From Clavibacter sp. VKM Ac-2872 (GTDB lineage Bacteria > Actinomycetota > Actinomycetes > Actinomycetales > Microbacteriaceae), in NCBI RefSeq assembly GCF_015351105.1, contig NZ_JADKRR010000003.1, positions 283,168-347,167 on the forward strand: a stretch of DNA of 64,000 nt. Reading direction: 5' to 3'. Every line of letters begins with the position of its first letter. The first letter of the stretch is position 1. Under the pieces are notes generated by a model that saw only the letters and a list, made by a program, of their open reading frames with translations, was not told where the DNA came from and did not search any database. Below are positions 34,214 to 45,207 of the stretch, in pieces. Position numbers and translations under genes: made by a program.

Positions 34214-34291
34214 TGGTGCCCCCGCAGGGACTCGAACCCTGACCTGTAGCGATTTTAAGTCGCCCGTCTCTGCCAATTGGACTACGGGGGC
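34214..34291 (-). tRNA. tRNA-Leu(TAA), short variable arm
   Basis: A full cloverleaf can be folded: acceptor GCCCCCG/CGGGGGC, a D arm with AATTGGCA, anticodon stem GGCGA/TCGCT with loop CTTAAAA (anticodon TAA), T stem CAGGG/CCCTG with loop TTCGAGT, discriminator A and an encoded CCA. The variable region is only six bases (ACAGGT). Leucine tRNAs normally have a long variable arm, so identity is by anticodon. The 3' end is duplicated at 30296. Confidence 0.88.
34215..34237. repeat. Direct repeat copy 2 within the tRNA 3' end
   Basis: These 23 bases of the tRNA gene (T-arm side to the encoded CCA) are identical to 30296-30318 and form the tRNA-side att site of the putative island. Confidence 0.75.
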
Positions 34292-34352
34292 GTGGCGCCG
34301 GGGCGCTCCCGACAGCCTACGGTCGGCCGGCGGATCCGCGGTGCCCGGGCAT

Positions 34353-34390
34353 GACGACGGCCCGCACACTGCTGCGTGCGGGCCGTCGTC
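34353..34390 (-). terminator. Terminator downstream of ndh
   Basis: A 15-bp perfect stem (34353-34367 with 34376-34390) and an 8-base loop lie 16 bases past the ndh stop. Confidence 0.85.
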
Positions 34391-34405
34391 GGAGGTGCGG
34401 GTGGA

Positions 34406-35893
34406 TCAGGCGGAGGGCTTCTCGTCCGCGGTCTCGGCGCTGGGCGCGGAGCTGTAGCTGCCCGCGAGCGCCGGGGACTTCTCGCCCTCGGCGGGCGCGT
34501 CGGCCTTGTCGTCGGCGGCCTTCTTGGCGGGCGCCTCCTCCTTCTTCGCGGGGGCGGCCGGCGCGGCGTCCGCGGCGGGACGCGGGCGCGACGCGAACGT
34601 CTCGAACGCGGTGCGCGGGGTCTCGCGCGCCTCGAGGGAGACGATGTCGCGGCCCCAGACGAGGTTGTTCACCCAGCCGGTGACGACGCGCGCCTTGCGC
34701 TCGAAGGACGGGATCGCGAGGCCGTGGTAGCCGCGGTGCATGACCCAGGCGGGGAAGCCGGTGATGCCGAGCTTGCCCGACTGGAACGCACCCTGGTAGA
34801 GGCCGAGGCCCGCGACGGCGCCGAGGTTCTTGTGGAAGTAGTCGGTGATGCCCTCGCCGCGGAGGCTCGCGGTGAGGTTCTTCGCCATGAGCTTGCCCTG
34901 GCGGACGGCGTGCTGCGCGTTGGGCACGCAGAAGCCGCCGACGCCGCCGCCCGTGAGGTCGGGGGTGGCCGCCACGTCGCCGGCGCCCCAGGCGTCCGCC
35001 ACGATGCCGTCGTCGCCCTCGACGCGACCGTCGGCGCGCACGCGCAGGCGCCCGCGCTCCTCGATGGGGAGGTCGGTGTTCTTGAGCATCGGGCTCGCCA
35101 TGACGCCCGCGGTCCAGACGATGACGTCGGACTCGAACGACTCGCCGGTCGACAGCTCGACGACGCCGCCCACGGCGGACTTGAGCTGCGTGTCGAGGTG
35201 CACGAGCGCGCCGCGCTCGGCGAGGTTCTTCAGCACCCAGTGGCTGGTCTCGAGCGACACCTCGGGCATGATGCGGCCCATCGCCTCGATGAGGTGGAAG
35301 TGCGTGTCCTCGAAGTCGATCTCGGGGTACTTCTTCACGAGGTCGGTCGCGATGCTCCGCATCTCGGCGAAGACCTCGATGCCGGCGAAGCCGCCGCCCA
35401 CCACCACGAAGGTGAGGAGGCGCTCGCGCTCGGGGCCGGCGGGCAGGGTGGCCGCGCGGTCGAAGTTGGCGAAGATGCGGTCGCGGATGGCGACGGCCTC
35501 CTCGATGGTCTTCAGGCCGATGGCCTCGTCCGCGACGCCCGGGATCGGGAACGTGCGCGAGACGCTGCCCGCGGTGACGACGATGATGTCGTACGCGAAC
35601 TCGTACGGCTCACCCACGGGCGGCGTGATGGTCGCGGTCTTCGACGCGTGGTCGATGCCGGTGACCTTCGCCGTGACGACGTTGGTGGTGCGGAGGTGGC
35701 GCCGCTGCGAGACGACCGCGTGGCGGGGCTCGATGGATCCGGAGACCACCTCGGGCAGGAACGGCTGGTACGTCATGTACGGCAGCGGGTCGACCATGGT
35801 GACCTCGGCCTCGCCGGATCGGAGGTGCGACTCGAGCTTCCATGCCGTGTAGAAACCGGCGTAGCCGCCGCCGACGATCAGGATTTTGGGCAC
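34406..35893 (-). CDS. ndh: Type II NADH dehydrogenase (FAD-dependent NDH-2 family)
   Basis: Peripheral membrane flavoenzyme passing electrons from NADH to quinone without pumping protons. The N-terminal FAD site is ILIVGGGYAGFYTAWKL, the NAD site FVVVGGGFAGIEVFAEM, and the second FAD motif VADAWGAGDVAA. The catalytic core ends near residue 430. A 65-residue Ala/Lys/Pro/Glu-rich tail follows, which is longer than in typical NDH-2 and probably disordered. Total 495 aa. It heads the same strand as the S8 protease, DUF501, ftsB and eno genes, but 37 bp separate it from the protease gene and it has its own terminator. Confidence 0.9.
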   Translation of the reverse strand: MPKILIVGGGYAGFYTAWKLESHLRSGEAEVTMVDPLPYMTYQPFLPEVVSGSIEPRHAVVSQRRHLRTTNVVTAKVTGIDHASKTATITPPVGEPYEFAYDIIVVTAGSVSRTFPIPGVADEAIGLKTIEEAVAIRDRIFANFDRAATLPAGPERERLLTFVVVGGGFAGIEVFAEMRSIATDLVKKYPEIDFEDTHFHLIEAMGRIMPEVSLETSHWVLKNLAERGALVHLDTQLKSAVGGVVELSTGESFESDVIVWTAGVMASPMLKNTDLPIEERGRLRVRADGRVEGDDGIVADAWGAGDVAATPDLTGGGVGGFCVPNAQHAVRQGKLMAKNLTASLRGEGITDYFHKNLGAVAGLGLYQGAFQSGKLGITGFPAWVMHRGYHGLAIPSFERKARVVTGWVNNLVWGRDIVSLEARETPRTAFETFASRPRPAADAAPAAPAKKEEAPAKKAADDKADAPAEGEKSPALAGSYSSAPSAETADEKPSA

Positions 35894-35930
35894 GATGGAT
35901 GACTCCCTGCAGGTTGTGGTCGAAATCAGG

Positions 35931-37214
35931 CTACCCCTTCCGGAGCAGCCGCCTGAAATGCCGCCACGCGACGACCGCCATGGCCGCAGCCAGCGCCGCG
36001 AAGACGGAGAGGACGAGGGCCGGGATCCCCACCTGGCGCAGCTCGCCCGCGGTCGGCAGCGGGTCGGCCGCGGGTTCGCCCGCGGGGGCGTCGGCGGGGA
36101 CCGCCGGCGCGGCGTCCGGGGTGGCGGACGCGGCCGGATCCGGCGTGGCGACCGGCGCGCGGCGGTACAGGCGCACCCACTCCTCGAGGTCGCCCAGCGG
36201 CTTGCCGCTCGCGGGCGCGACGTCGGCCGTCACGGCGGCGGCCGCGTCGACGAGCCCGCGCCCGTAGATCTCCGGCTGGCCCTTCTGCCTGGCCGTCGCG
36301 AGCACGCGCTCCACCACGTCGTCGGCCTTCAGCTCCGGATGCGCGGCCCGCACGAGCGCGACCACGCCGGAGACGAGGGGCGCCGCGCCGCTCGTGCCGC
36401 TCCACTGCACGTACCGGCCGCCGGGCTCGACGCCCACGAGCTGCTCGCTGGGCGCGGCGACGGCGATCGTGATGCCCTGCGACGACGCGTCGAAGCTCGC
36501 GGCGCCCGCGCGGTCGACGCCCGCGACCGCGAGGACGCCCGGGATCGTGGCGGGCGCGCCCACCTCGGTGGTGCCGCTCCCCCGGTTGCCGGCCGCCGCG
36601 ACGACCACGACGTCGTGCTCGTAGGCGTAGAGGAAGGCGCGGTCCCAGCTCTCCGGCCAGTCGAGCGAGTTGCGGGTGAGGGACATGTTGATCACGCTCG
36701 CGCCGTTGTCGACGGCCCAGCGGACGGCGTCGGCGATCTGCGCGTCCTCGTCGCGCGCGCCCGCCGTCGGGCCACCGAGCGCGACCGAGACGCTGAGGAC
36801 GCTCGCACCCGGGGCGACGCCGATCACGCCGGATCCCGTGCCCGTGCCGCGGCCCGCGAGGAGCGAGGCGACCATGGTGCCGTGCTCGCTGGAGGCGCCG
36901 ACGGGCTTCGTGCCGCCAGCGGATCCGACGCCCGAGACGTCGGTGCCGCCCACGACCGCGCCGCGCAGGTCGGCGACCGACGCGTCGACGCCCGTGTCGA
37001 TGACGGCGATCTTCACGCCCTCCCCGCGGGTGGTCTGCCAGGCCTGCTCCACGCCGTAGTCGGCGAGCCAGTACTCGCGCTCGCGCACCGGATCCGCCTG
37101 GGCGGGCGTCGCCGCGGTGAGCGCGGCCGCGAGGGCGAGGATCCCGACGACGCCCGCGCGCGCGAGGCGGCGGCCGGGCCGGGCCGGCGCGCGCGGGCCC
37201 GACGCGGAGGTCAT
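35931..37214 (-). CDS. Membrane-anchored subtilisin-like serine protease (S8, mycosin-like)
   Basis: A 427-aa exported protease. A signal peptide ends at AQADP. The catalytic triad is visible: Asp in IAVIDTGVDAS, His in SSEHGTMVASLLAG and Ser in WSGTSGAAPLVSG, with oxyanion Asn in VVAAAGNRGSG. A Pro/Ala-rich linker and a C-terminal helix (PALVLSVFAALAAAMAVVAW) anchor it, as in mycosins of type VII secretion. No esx or ecc gene is nearby, so a general cell-surface protease is more likely. The ATG overlaps the DUF501 stop by 4 bp, making it the last gene of the eno-ftsB-DUF501 run. Confidence 0.88.
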   Translation of the reverse strand: MTSASGPRAPARPGRRLARAGVVGILALAAALTAATPAQADPVREREYWLADYGVEQAWQTTRGEGVKIAVIDTGVDASVADLRGAVVGGTDVSGVGSAGGTKPVGASSEHGTMVASLLAGRGTGTGSGVIGVAPGASVLSVSVALGGPTAGARDEDAQIADAVRWAVDNGASVINMSLTRNSLDWPESWDRAFLYAYEHDVVVVAAAGNRGSGTTEVGAPATIPGVLAVAGVDRAGAASFDASSQGITIAVAAPSEQLVGVEPGGRYVQWSGTSGAAPLVSGVVALVRAAHPELKADDVVERVLATARQKGQPEIYGRGLVDAAAAVTADVAPASGKPLGDLEEWVRLYRRAPVATPDPAASATPDAAPAVPADAPAGEPAADPLPTAGELRQVGIPALVLSVFAALAAAMAVVAWRHFRRLLRKG

Positions 37215-37726
37215 GCCGCGTCGTGGTCGGCGCACTCGCAGACGTCCGGCGACCACGAGGCCCGGGCCAGGGCGATGTCGCCGATGGGGTTCACGCCGGG
37301 CCCCGCGGCGAGCGCGTGCCCCGCGAGCGCGTGCAGGCACTTGACGCGCACGGGCATGCCGCCCGCGGAGACGCCGGCCAGCTCGGGCACGACGAGGATC
37401 GACTCGCGGTCGGCGAGGTAGGAGGCGTGGGCGGCGGCGTACGCGTCGCGCAGCGCCTCGTCGTCCGCGAGGTCGTCCTGCAGCTCGGCCATGACGTGCT
37501 CGGCCTCGAGGTGCGAGATGGCCGCGGTCGCGGCGGGGTGGCACAGGTAGTAGAGCGTGGGGAACGGCGTGCCGTCGGCGAGGCGCGGGGCGGTGCTGAC
37601 GACGGTGGGGTTGCCGCAGACGCAGCGGGCGGCGATGCCGACGACGTCGCGCGCGGGGCGGCCGAGCTGGGCGGAGACGACGCGGACGTCGCGCTCGGAG
37701 GGCGGGTCGAAGGGGGGTCGGGTCAC
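37211..37726 (-). CDS. DUF501 domain protein
   Basis: A 171-aa actinobacterial protein of unknown function. Conserved Cys/His clusters (ARCVCGNPTVV, YYLCHPAA, VKCLHALAGH and DVCECADHDAA) suggest metal binding. It is always found between ftsB-like and ppx or other genes downstream of eno in actinobacteria (as M. tuberculosis Rv1025). The GTG start overlaps the ftsB stop by 4 bp. Confidence 0.85.
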   Translation of the reverse strand: MTRPPFDPPSERDVRVVSAQLGRPARDVVGIAARCVCGNPTVVSTAPRLADGTPFPTLYYLCHPAATAAISHLEAEHVMAELQDDLADDEALRDAYAAAHASYLADRESILVVPELAGVSAGGMPVRVKCLHALAGHALAAGPGVNPIGDIALARASWSPDVCECADHDAA

Positions 37727-38277
37727 TGGTCGCCTCCCTGGACGGATCCCTGGAGCTGGTCGGGCGGGGTGTCGCTGAGGGCGCTCGTGAGCGCGGATCC
37801 GAGCAGGGACTGCACCCAGTCCCGCTTCGTCTCCTGCAGGTCCGCGCTGATGGGCGCGCCGTCCGGCGTCGTGGTGGCGGCGTCGCCTGTCGCGGCGGGC
37901 AGCCCGCGGACGAGGTAGCTCGTCTCGCCGGGCATCACGTAGAAGAGGCGGTCGCGCACCTGCGCCTTGAGGAAGGCGGGGTCGTCGTAGCGCGCGCGCT
38001 GGTCCTGGAGCTGGGCGATGGTGCCCTTCTGGGCGTCCACCGCGCTCTGCAGGCTGGTGAGCTGCTGCCGCTGCTCGAGGTAGATGCGCAGGCCCGGGGC
38101 GAGCACCACGACCGTGAGCACGAGGAGCACGAGGACCATCACGGAGAACCCGGAGAAGCGCATGCTGCGGAGCCAGTTGCCCGCGGGGGCGTCGCCGTCG
38201 GGCAGGGCGACGGGGACGCGCTCCGGGCGCGGGGCGCGGCGGGCGCGGAGGGTGTCGAGGCCGGGGAAGCGGGCCAT
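37723..38277 (-). CDS. ftsB: Septum formation initiator (FtsB/DivIC family)
   Basis: Bitopic cell-division protein, 184 aa. A basic cytoplasmic region of about 40 residues, one transmembrane helix (VMVLVLLVLTVVVLAPG) and a following coiled coil (YLEQRQQLTSLQSAVDAQKG) are the family layout. The DPAFLKAQVRDRLFYVMPGE motif is the conserved end of the DivIC domain. It would work with FtsL and FtsQ at the division site. It sits between eno and DUF501, the usual actinobacterial position. Confidence 0.88.
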   Translation of the reverse strand: MARFPGLDTLRARRAPRPERVPVALPDGDAPAGNWLRSMRFSGFSVMVLVLLVLTVVVLAPGLRIYLEQRQQLTSLQSAVDAQKGTIAQLQDQRARYDDPAFLKAQVRDRLFYVMPGETSYLVRGLPAATGDAATTTPDGAPISADLQETKRDWVQSLLGSALTSALSDTPPDQLQGSVQGGDQ

Positions 38278-38323
38278 CGGTCCTCCTTCGTGTGCGTTTC
38301 GGGTCGTGCGGGGGTGGGACGGC

Positions 38324-38356
38324 GATCCGCCCGCGCCGGGTGGGCGCGGGCGGATC
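38324..38356 (-). terminator. Terminator downstream of eno
   Basis: A 14-bp perfect stem (38324-38337 with 38343-38356) lies 7 bases past the eno stop. It may reduce but not abolish read-through into ftsB. Confidence 0.75.
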
Positions 38357-38363
38357 GGCCGGA

Positions 38364-41720
<3,357 letters not shown>

Positions 41721-41871
41721 TCACCATAACAACCGTGATGGACAGGCGGCGAAGACCCGTACCGTGTGATCGCCCAGGTCTGTCCGCCGTCTCCTTCGGG
41801 TGGAGGCGACGGACGCGGCCGCTCGGGATCGGGTAAATCCCGGGCGATGCCCCCGCGGGCCGGAGCTCGCC

Positions 41872-42618
41872 TCAGGCGGTCCGGCCCGCGCCGGGTCCGG
41901 CGTCGCCGTCGTCCTCGGCCGCGCGCGCTCCCGCGGCCGGTTCCGCCGCGCGGATCTCCGCGGTCAGCGACCGCAGCGTCGTCCGCAGCGCGCGCTCCGC
42001 GTCGAGGCCGCGGGACCGCGCCGAGACCACGACCGCCAGGAGCAGCCGGCCGAGGTCGTCCTCGTCGTCGACGGGGAACGCGGCCGGCGACCCCGCCTCG
42101 AGCAGGCCGACGCGCTCCGCCCGGCCGAGCAGCTTGTCGGCGAGCGCGAGGGACGGCATGCCCATCGGGATCCCGTCGACCACGCTCGTGCGCGCCGACT
42201 TCTCCCGGTCCTTCGCGGCGCCCCAGACGCGCAGGACCTCCTCGACCGTGTCGGCGCGCTCGTCGCCGAAGACGTGCGGGTGGCGGCGCACCATCTTCTC
42301 CGTGGCGGTGCGGGCGACGTCGGCGAGGTCGAAGCCCTCGCCCTCGGTGCGCGCGATGTCGGCGTGGAAGACGACCTGGAGGAGCACGTCGGCGAGCTCC
42401 TCGCGCATGCCGGGCACGTCGTCGGTCTCGATGGCCTCGACGAGCTCGTGGCTCTCCTCGAGGAGGTACGGGACGAGCGTCCGGTGCGTCATCCCCCGGT
42501 TCCAGGCGCAGCCGTCGGGCGCGCGCAGGACGGCCATCGCGGCGGCCAGCTCGGTGACGGCGGCCGCGTCGGATCCGGTGGTGGCGGCGGATGCGGACGG
42601 GGACGCGGGCTCGCTCAT
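41872..42618 (-). CDS. mazG: Nucleoside triphosphate pyrophosphohydrolase
   Basis: Hydrolyses non-canonical or excess NTPs. The 248-aa protein has the metal-binding EEx2E...ExxD pattern: YLLEESHELVEAIE and REELADVLLQVVFHADIA. The segment EKMVRRHPHVFGDE is a further family signature. CAWNRGMTHRTL replaces the usual C-P-W-D-x-x-Q-T-H. An Ala/Asp-rich tail is added. The gene precedes mfd in M. tuberculosis (Rv1021-Rv1020); here nhaA and one atypical gene have come between. Confidence 0.9.
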   Translation of the reverse strand: MSEPASPSASAATTGSDAAAVTELAAAMAVLRAPDGCAWNRGMTHRTLVPYLLEESHELVEAIETDDVPGMREELADVLLQVVFHADIARTEGEGFDLADVARTATEKMVRRHPHVFGDERADTVEEVLRVWGAAKDREKSARTSVVDGIPMGMPSLALADKLLGRAERVGLLEAGSPAAFPVDDEDDLGRLLLAVVVSARSRGLDAERALRTTLRSLTAEIRAAEPAAGARAAEDDGDAGPGAGRTA

Positions 42619-42725
42619 CCCGCCATCCTCGCACCGGGCCGCCGGTACGCTGATGGTCGGTGTGCCGGGAAGTCTGGTCGGCGGCGGGTGACCGTCTCCC
42701 CATTCCCCGACCCCGGAAGGCCACC

Positions 42726-43967
42726 ATGACCTCCCTCATCCGCTCCGAGCGCGTCGCCGCCGGACTCCTCCTCCTCGCGGCCGTCGTCGGCCTCGTCGTC
42801 GCCAACACGCCCGCCGGGCCCGGCCTCCTCGCGTGGGCCGACGGGCACATCGCCCTCCCCGCGATCGGCGTCGACCTGTCGCTCCGGCACTGGGTCAGCG
42901 ACGGCCTGCTCGTGGTCTTCTTCTTCATCGTCGCGGTCGAGCTCAAGCACGAGTTCCTGGCGGGCGGTCTGAACAGCGTCTCGGCGGCGCTCGTCCCCGC
43001 CATCGCCGCGGTCGGCGGCGTCGTGGTGCCCGCGGGCGTCTACCTCGCGATCACCGCGGGCAGCGGCCTCGAGCGCGGCTGGCCCGTGCCCACCGCGACC
43101 GACATCGCCTTCGCGCTGGGCGTCCTCGCGGTGTTCGGCCGCGGGCTCCCCGCGGCCGTGCGCGTGTTCCTCCTCGCGCTCGCGGTGCTCGACGACCTCA
43201 TCGCCATCGGGATCATCGCGGTCTTCTTCACGACGGATCTCGACCTGGGCGCGCTCGGCCTCGCGGTGGCGGGCGTCGTCGCGTTCACGGTGGTCGGCCG
43301 CTTGGGCGTCGGGCGGACGGGTGCCGCGCGGATCGCCGTGGTCGCCCTGCTGGTCCTCCTCGCCCTCGTCACGTGGTGGGCGACGCTCTCCTCCGGGATC
43401 CACGCGACCATCGCCGGCGTCGCACTCGGCTTCGCCCTCCCCCGTCTCTCGGGCCTCCGCGCGGCGCACGCGCTGGAGCCCGTCTCGAACGGCGTCGTCC
43501 TGCCGCTGTTCGCCTTCTCCGCCGCGCTCGTCGCGATCCCCTCGATCGGCCTCGCGGAGCTCGCGCCCGCGTTCTGGGGCATCGCGCTCGCGCTGCCGCT
43601 CGGCAAGCTCGTGGGCATCACGGCCGGCGGGCTGCTCGGGGCATGGGTCGCGCGGCGCCGCGGATCCGCCGGCGGCCTCGCGGTGACCGACCTCGTGACC
43701 GTGTCCCTCCTCGGCGGCATCGGCTTCACGGTGTCGCTGCTGATGAGCGAGCTCGCGTTCGCGGGCCTCGACGACGTGCGCGACGAGGGCACGCTCGCGG
43801 TGCTGCTCGGCTCGGGCGTCTCGATCGTCGCGGCGGCCGTCACGCTGTCGATCCGCAGCCGCCAGGCCCGCCGCGACAGCACCCCCGCGGACGGGGACGC
43901 GGATGGGGACGACGCGACACGGGACGACTTCCCGGCGCACGTCGACGGCGGACCGGCGCGCGTCTAG
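42726..43967 (+). CDS. nhaA: Na+/H+ antiporter NhaA
   Basis: Electrogenic antiporter, 413 aa with about 12 helices. The transport aspartates are in place: VPTATDIAFALGVLAVFG and LALAVLDDLIAIGIIAVFF. LLGGIGFTVSLLMSELAF is the conserved C-terminal helix block. The ATG with GGAAGG 9 bases upstream is used; a GTG at 42660 would add an unrelated basic stretch. A Asp-rich tail ends the protein. It is divergent from mazG. Confidence 0.94.
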   Translation: MTSLIRSERVAAGLLLLAAVVGLVVANTPAGPGLLAWADGHIALPAIGVDLSLRHWVSDGLLVVFFFIVAVELKHEFLAGGLNSVSAALVPAIAAVGGVVVPAGVYLAITAGSGLERGWPVPTATDIAFALGVLAVFGRGLPAAVRVFLLALAVLDDLIAIGIIAVFFTTDLDLGALGLAVAGVVAFTVVGRLGVGRTGAARIAVVALLVLLALVTWWATLSSGIHATIAGVALGFALPRLSGLRAAHALEPVSNGVVLPLFAFSAALVAIPSIGLAELAPAFWGIALALPLGKLVGITAGGLLGAWVARRRGSAGGLAVTDLVTVSLLGGIGFTVSLLMSELAFAGLDDVRDEGTLAVLLGSGVSIVAAAVTLSIRSRQARRDSTPADGDADGDDATRDDFPAHVDGGPARV

Positions 43968-44078
43968 GCGCCGAGAGCCGGGGATTCTACAGCGGGGCGA
44001 GAAGGATCTCCCCCGCCTTCTGACTTCCTCGCGGCGGGCCTAGCCTTCACGACAACCGCCGTCTGAGACAGGGAAATC

Positions 44079-45182
44079 ATGACTCCAGCCCGACCCGCAC
44101 CATTGCCCACTTCCCGGCTGAATGCGCACCTTGTCCCCTTCGGTGCCACCATCATCGGCTTCTTGGTTGCCGGCTTCGCAGCCGAGGCCATGATGCCCGA
44201 GGGCGAGACCGACGGCCCCCGGTTCGACTGGCTGCCGTCTGGCGGCGCAGCGCTCGGGGATTCGACGATCAACGCGATGCTGTCGTACACAGCAGTGACC
44301 TTGGTGCTTTTCGGCATATCACTAGGCGGGCAGGCGACTTTCGATGACAAACGCCACCAAGAGAGAATCCGCCGCGGCGTCGGTGCGGTCGGCGTGCTCA
44401 TGGCCGTCTCCGCTCTCGTGCTCGTCATCTTCGCCATCGCCGCGCCGTTCAGCGATGTCAGCAAATTACCCGCCCTCGTCGTGGTGGTTCCCTCGGCGAT
44501 CATCTGCTGGTCCTTGGGAATCGAGATCGGTCGTTTCGTTGTCCCCGATCACCGAACCCAGCTCGAGGGCACACGAGCGAGTCTCGCGCGAGGCGAAGGT
44601 CGCCGACAGCGCTTACCTCGGCAGACGAGCGGGACATGGCTCGCGCATCTCCTGGTGTGGGCATACGCGTTTGCCATAGCCGCGGCGACGGGACTCGCGC
44701 TGGGGACGTCTGGCATGTCCGCTTGGCTGATCGCCTCGTTTTCCTTCGTCGGCGTCGGCGTCGGGCTCTATCTCTGCCTCCAACTCGCCGCTACCAGTCT
44801 TGTAGTGGAGAGGCTGATATTTCGAGTAGGTATCCGATTCGCGGCTTGGCTCTTCTTCGCGTTGATGGTCCTCTTCACCGATGCGGCGATCTACGTCACC
44901 GGCTTAGCGTCCTCGACGGACCTAACCGTCCTCTTGGGGCTGCAGCTCCTCATCCCTCTCTTGTTCGTCCGCCTTGGGAGCAAGGCCCCTCAGTTCCTCG
45001 TCGATGTGTCGTTGGGAGGCGCACTCGCACGAGTGTGCGCTGACGACCTCGAGCGACAGATCAGCAACCTAACGACGCGGCTTTCGGAACTCGAGCGCCT
45101 CAGCCGATCAGCCGCACCCGTTGGGGTCCGCTCTCGACTTCGAGCAGGGTGGGAGGGTTTCCGCACGGGACTACCCTCATGA
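44079..45182 (+). CDS. Polytopic membrane protein of unknown function, atypical composition
   Basis: A 367-aa protein I do not recognise. It has about eight hydrophobic helices and a C-terminal coiled coil (DDLERQISNLTTRLSELERL, about 320-340) followed by a basic tail. Base use is visibly less GC-rich than neighbours, with many codons ending in A or T. Three TTA leucine codons are in frame (44466, 44613, 44904), a codon almost absent from core genes of such genomes. A TAGCCT -10 candidate lies at 44041. These points suggest recent acquisition. It sits between nhaA and mfd, which run toward each other. Confidence 0.7.
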   Translation: MTPARPAPLPTSRLNAHLVPFGATIIGFLVAGFAAEAMMPEGETDGPRFDWLPSGGAALGDSTINAMLSYTAVTLVLFGISLGGQATFDDKRHQERIRRGVGAVGVLMAVSALVLVIFAIAAPFSDVSKLPALVVVVPSAIICWSLGIEIGRFVVPDHRTQLEGTRASLARGEGRRQRLPRQTSGTWLAHLLVWAYAFAIAAATGLALGTSGMSAWLIASFSFVGVGVGLYLCLQLAATSLVVERLIFRVGIRFAAWLFFALMVLFTDAAIYVTGLASSTDLTVLLGLQLLIPLLFVRLGSKAPQFLVDVSLGGALARVCADDLERQISNLTTRLSELERLSRSAAPVGVRSRLRAGWEGFRTGLPS

Positions 45183-45207
45183 CAGCGCGCCGACCGCCTG
45201 GACGCCG

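Larger units (their letters stand above)
30296..34237. mobile_element. Small tRNA-bounded genomic island (remnant)
   Basis: The region between the 23-bp direct repeats is 3.9 kb. It holds two paralogous secreted-protein genes, one Cys-rich unknown gene and long non-coding stretches, unlike the tightly packed flanks. It lies on the 3' side of the tRNA gene, where tRNA-integrating elements sit. No integrase, excisionase or replication gene is visible, so it is either a deletion remnant or a cargo cassette moved in trans. Confidence 0.55.

Noticed and set aside
42660-42725. GTG start adding 22 residues to NhaA
   Set aside because: The added stretch is unlike NhaA N-termini, and the ATG at 42726 has a good ribosome binding site.
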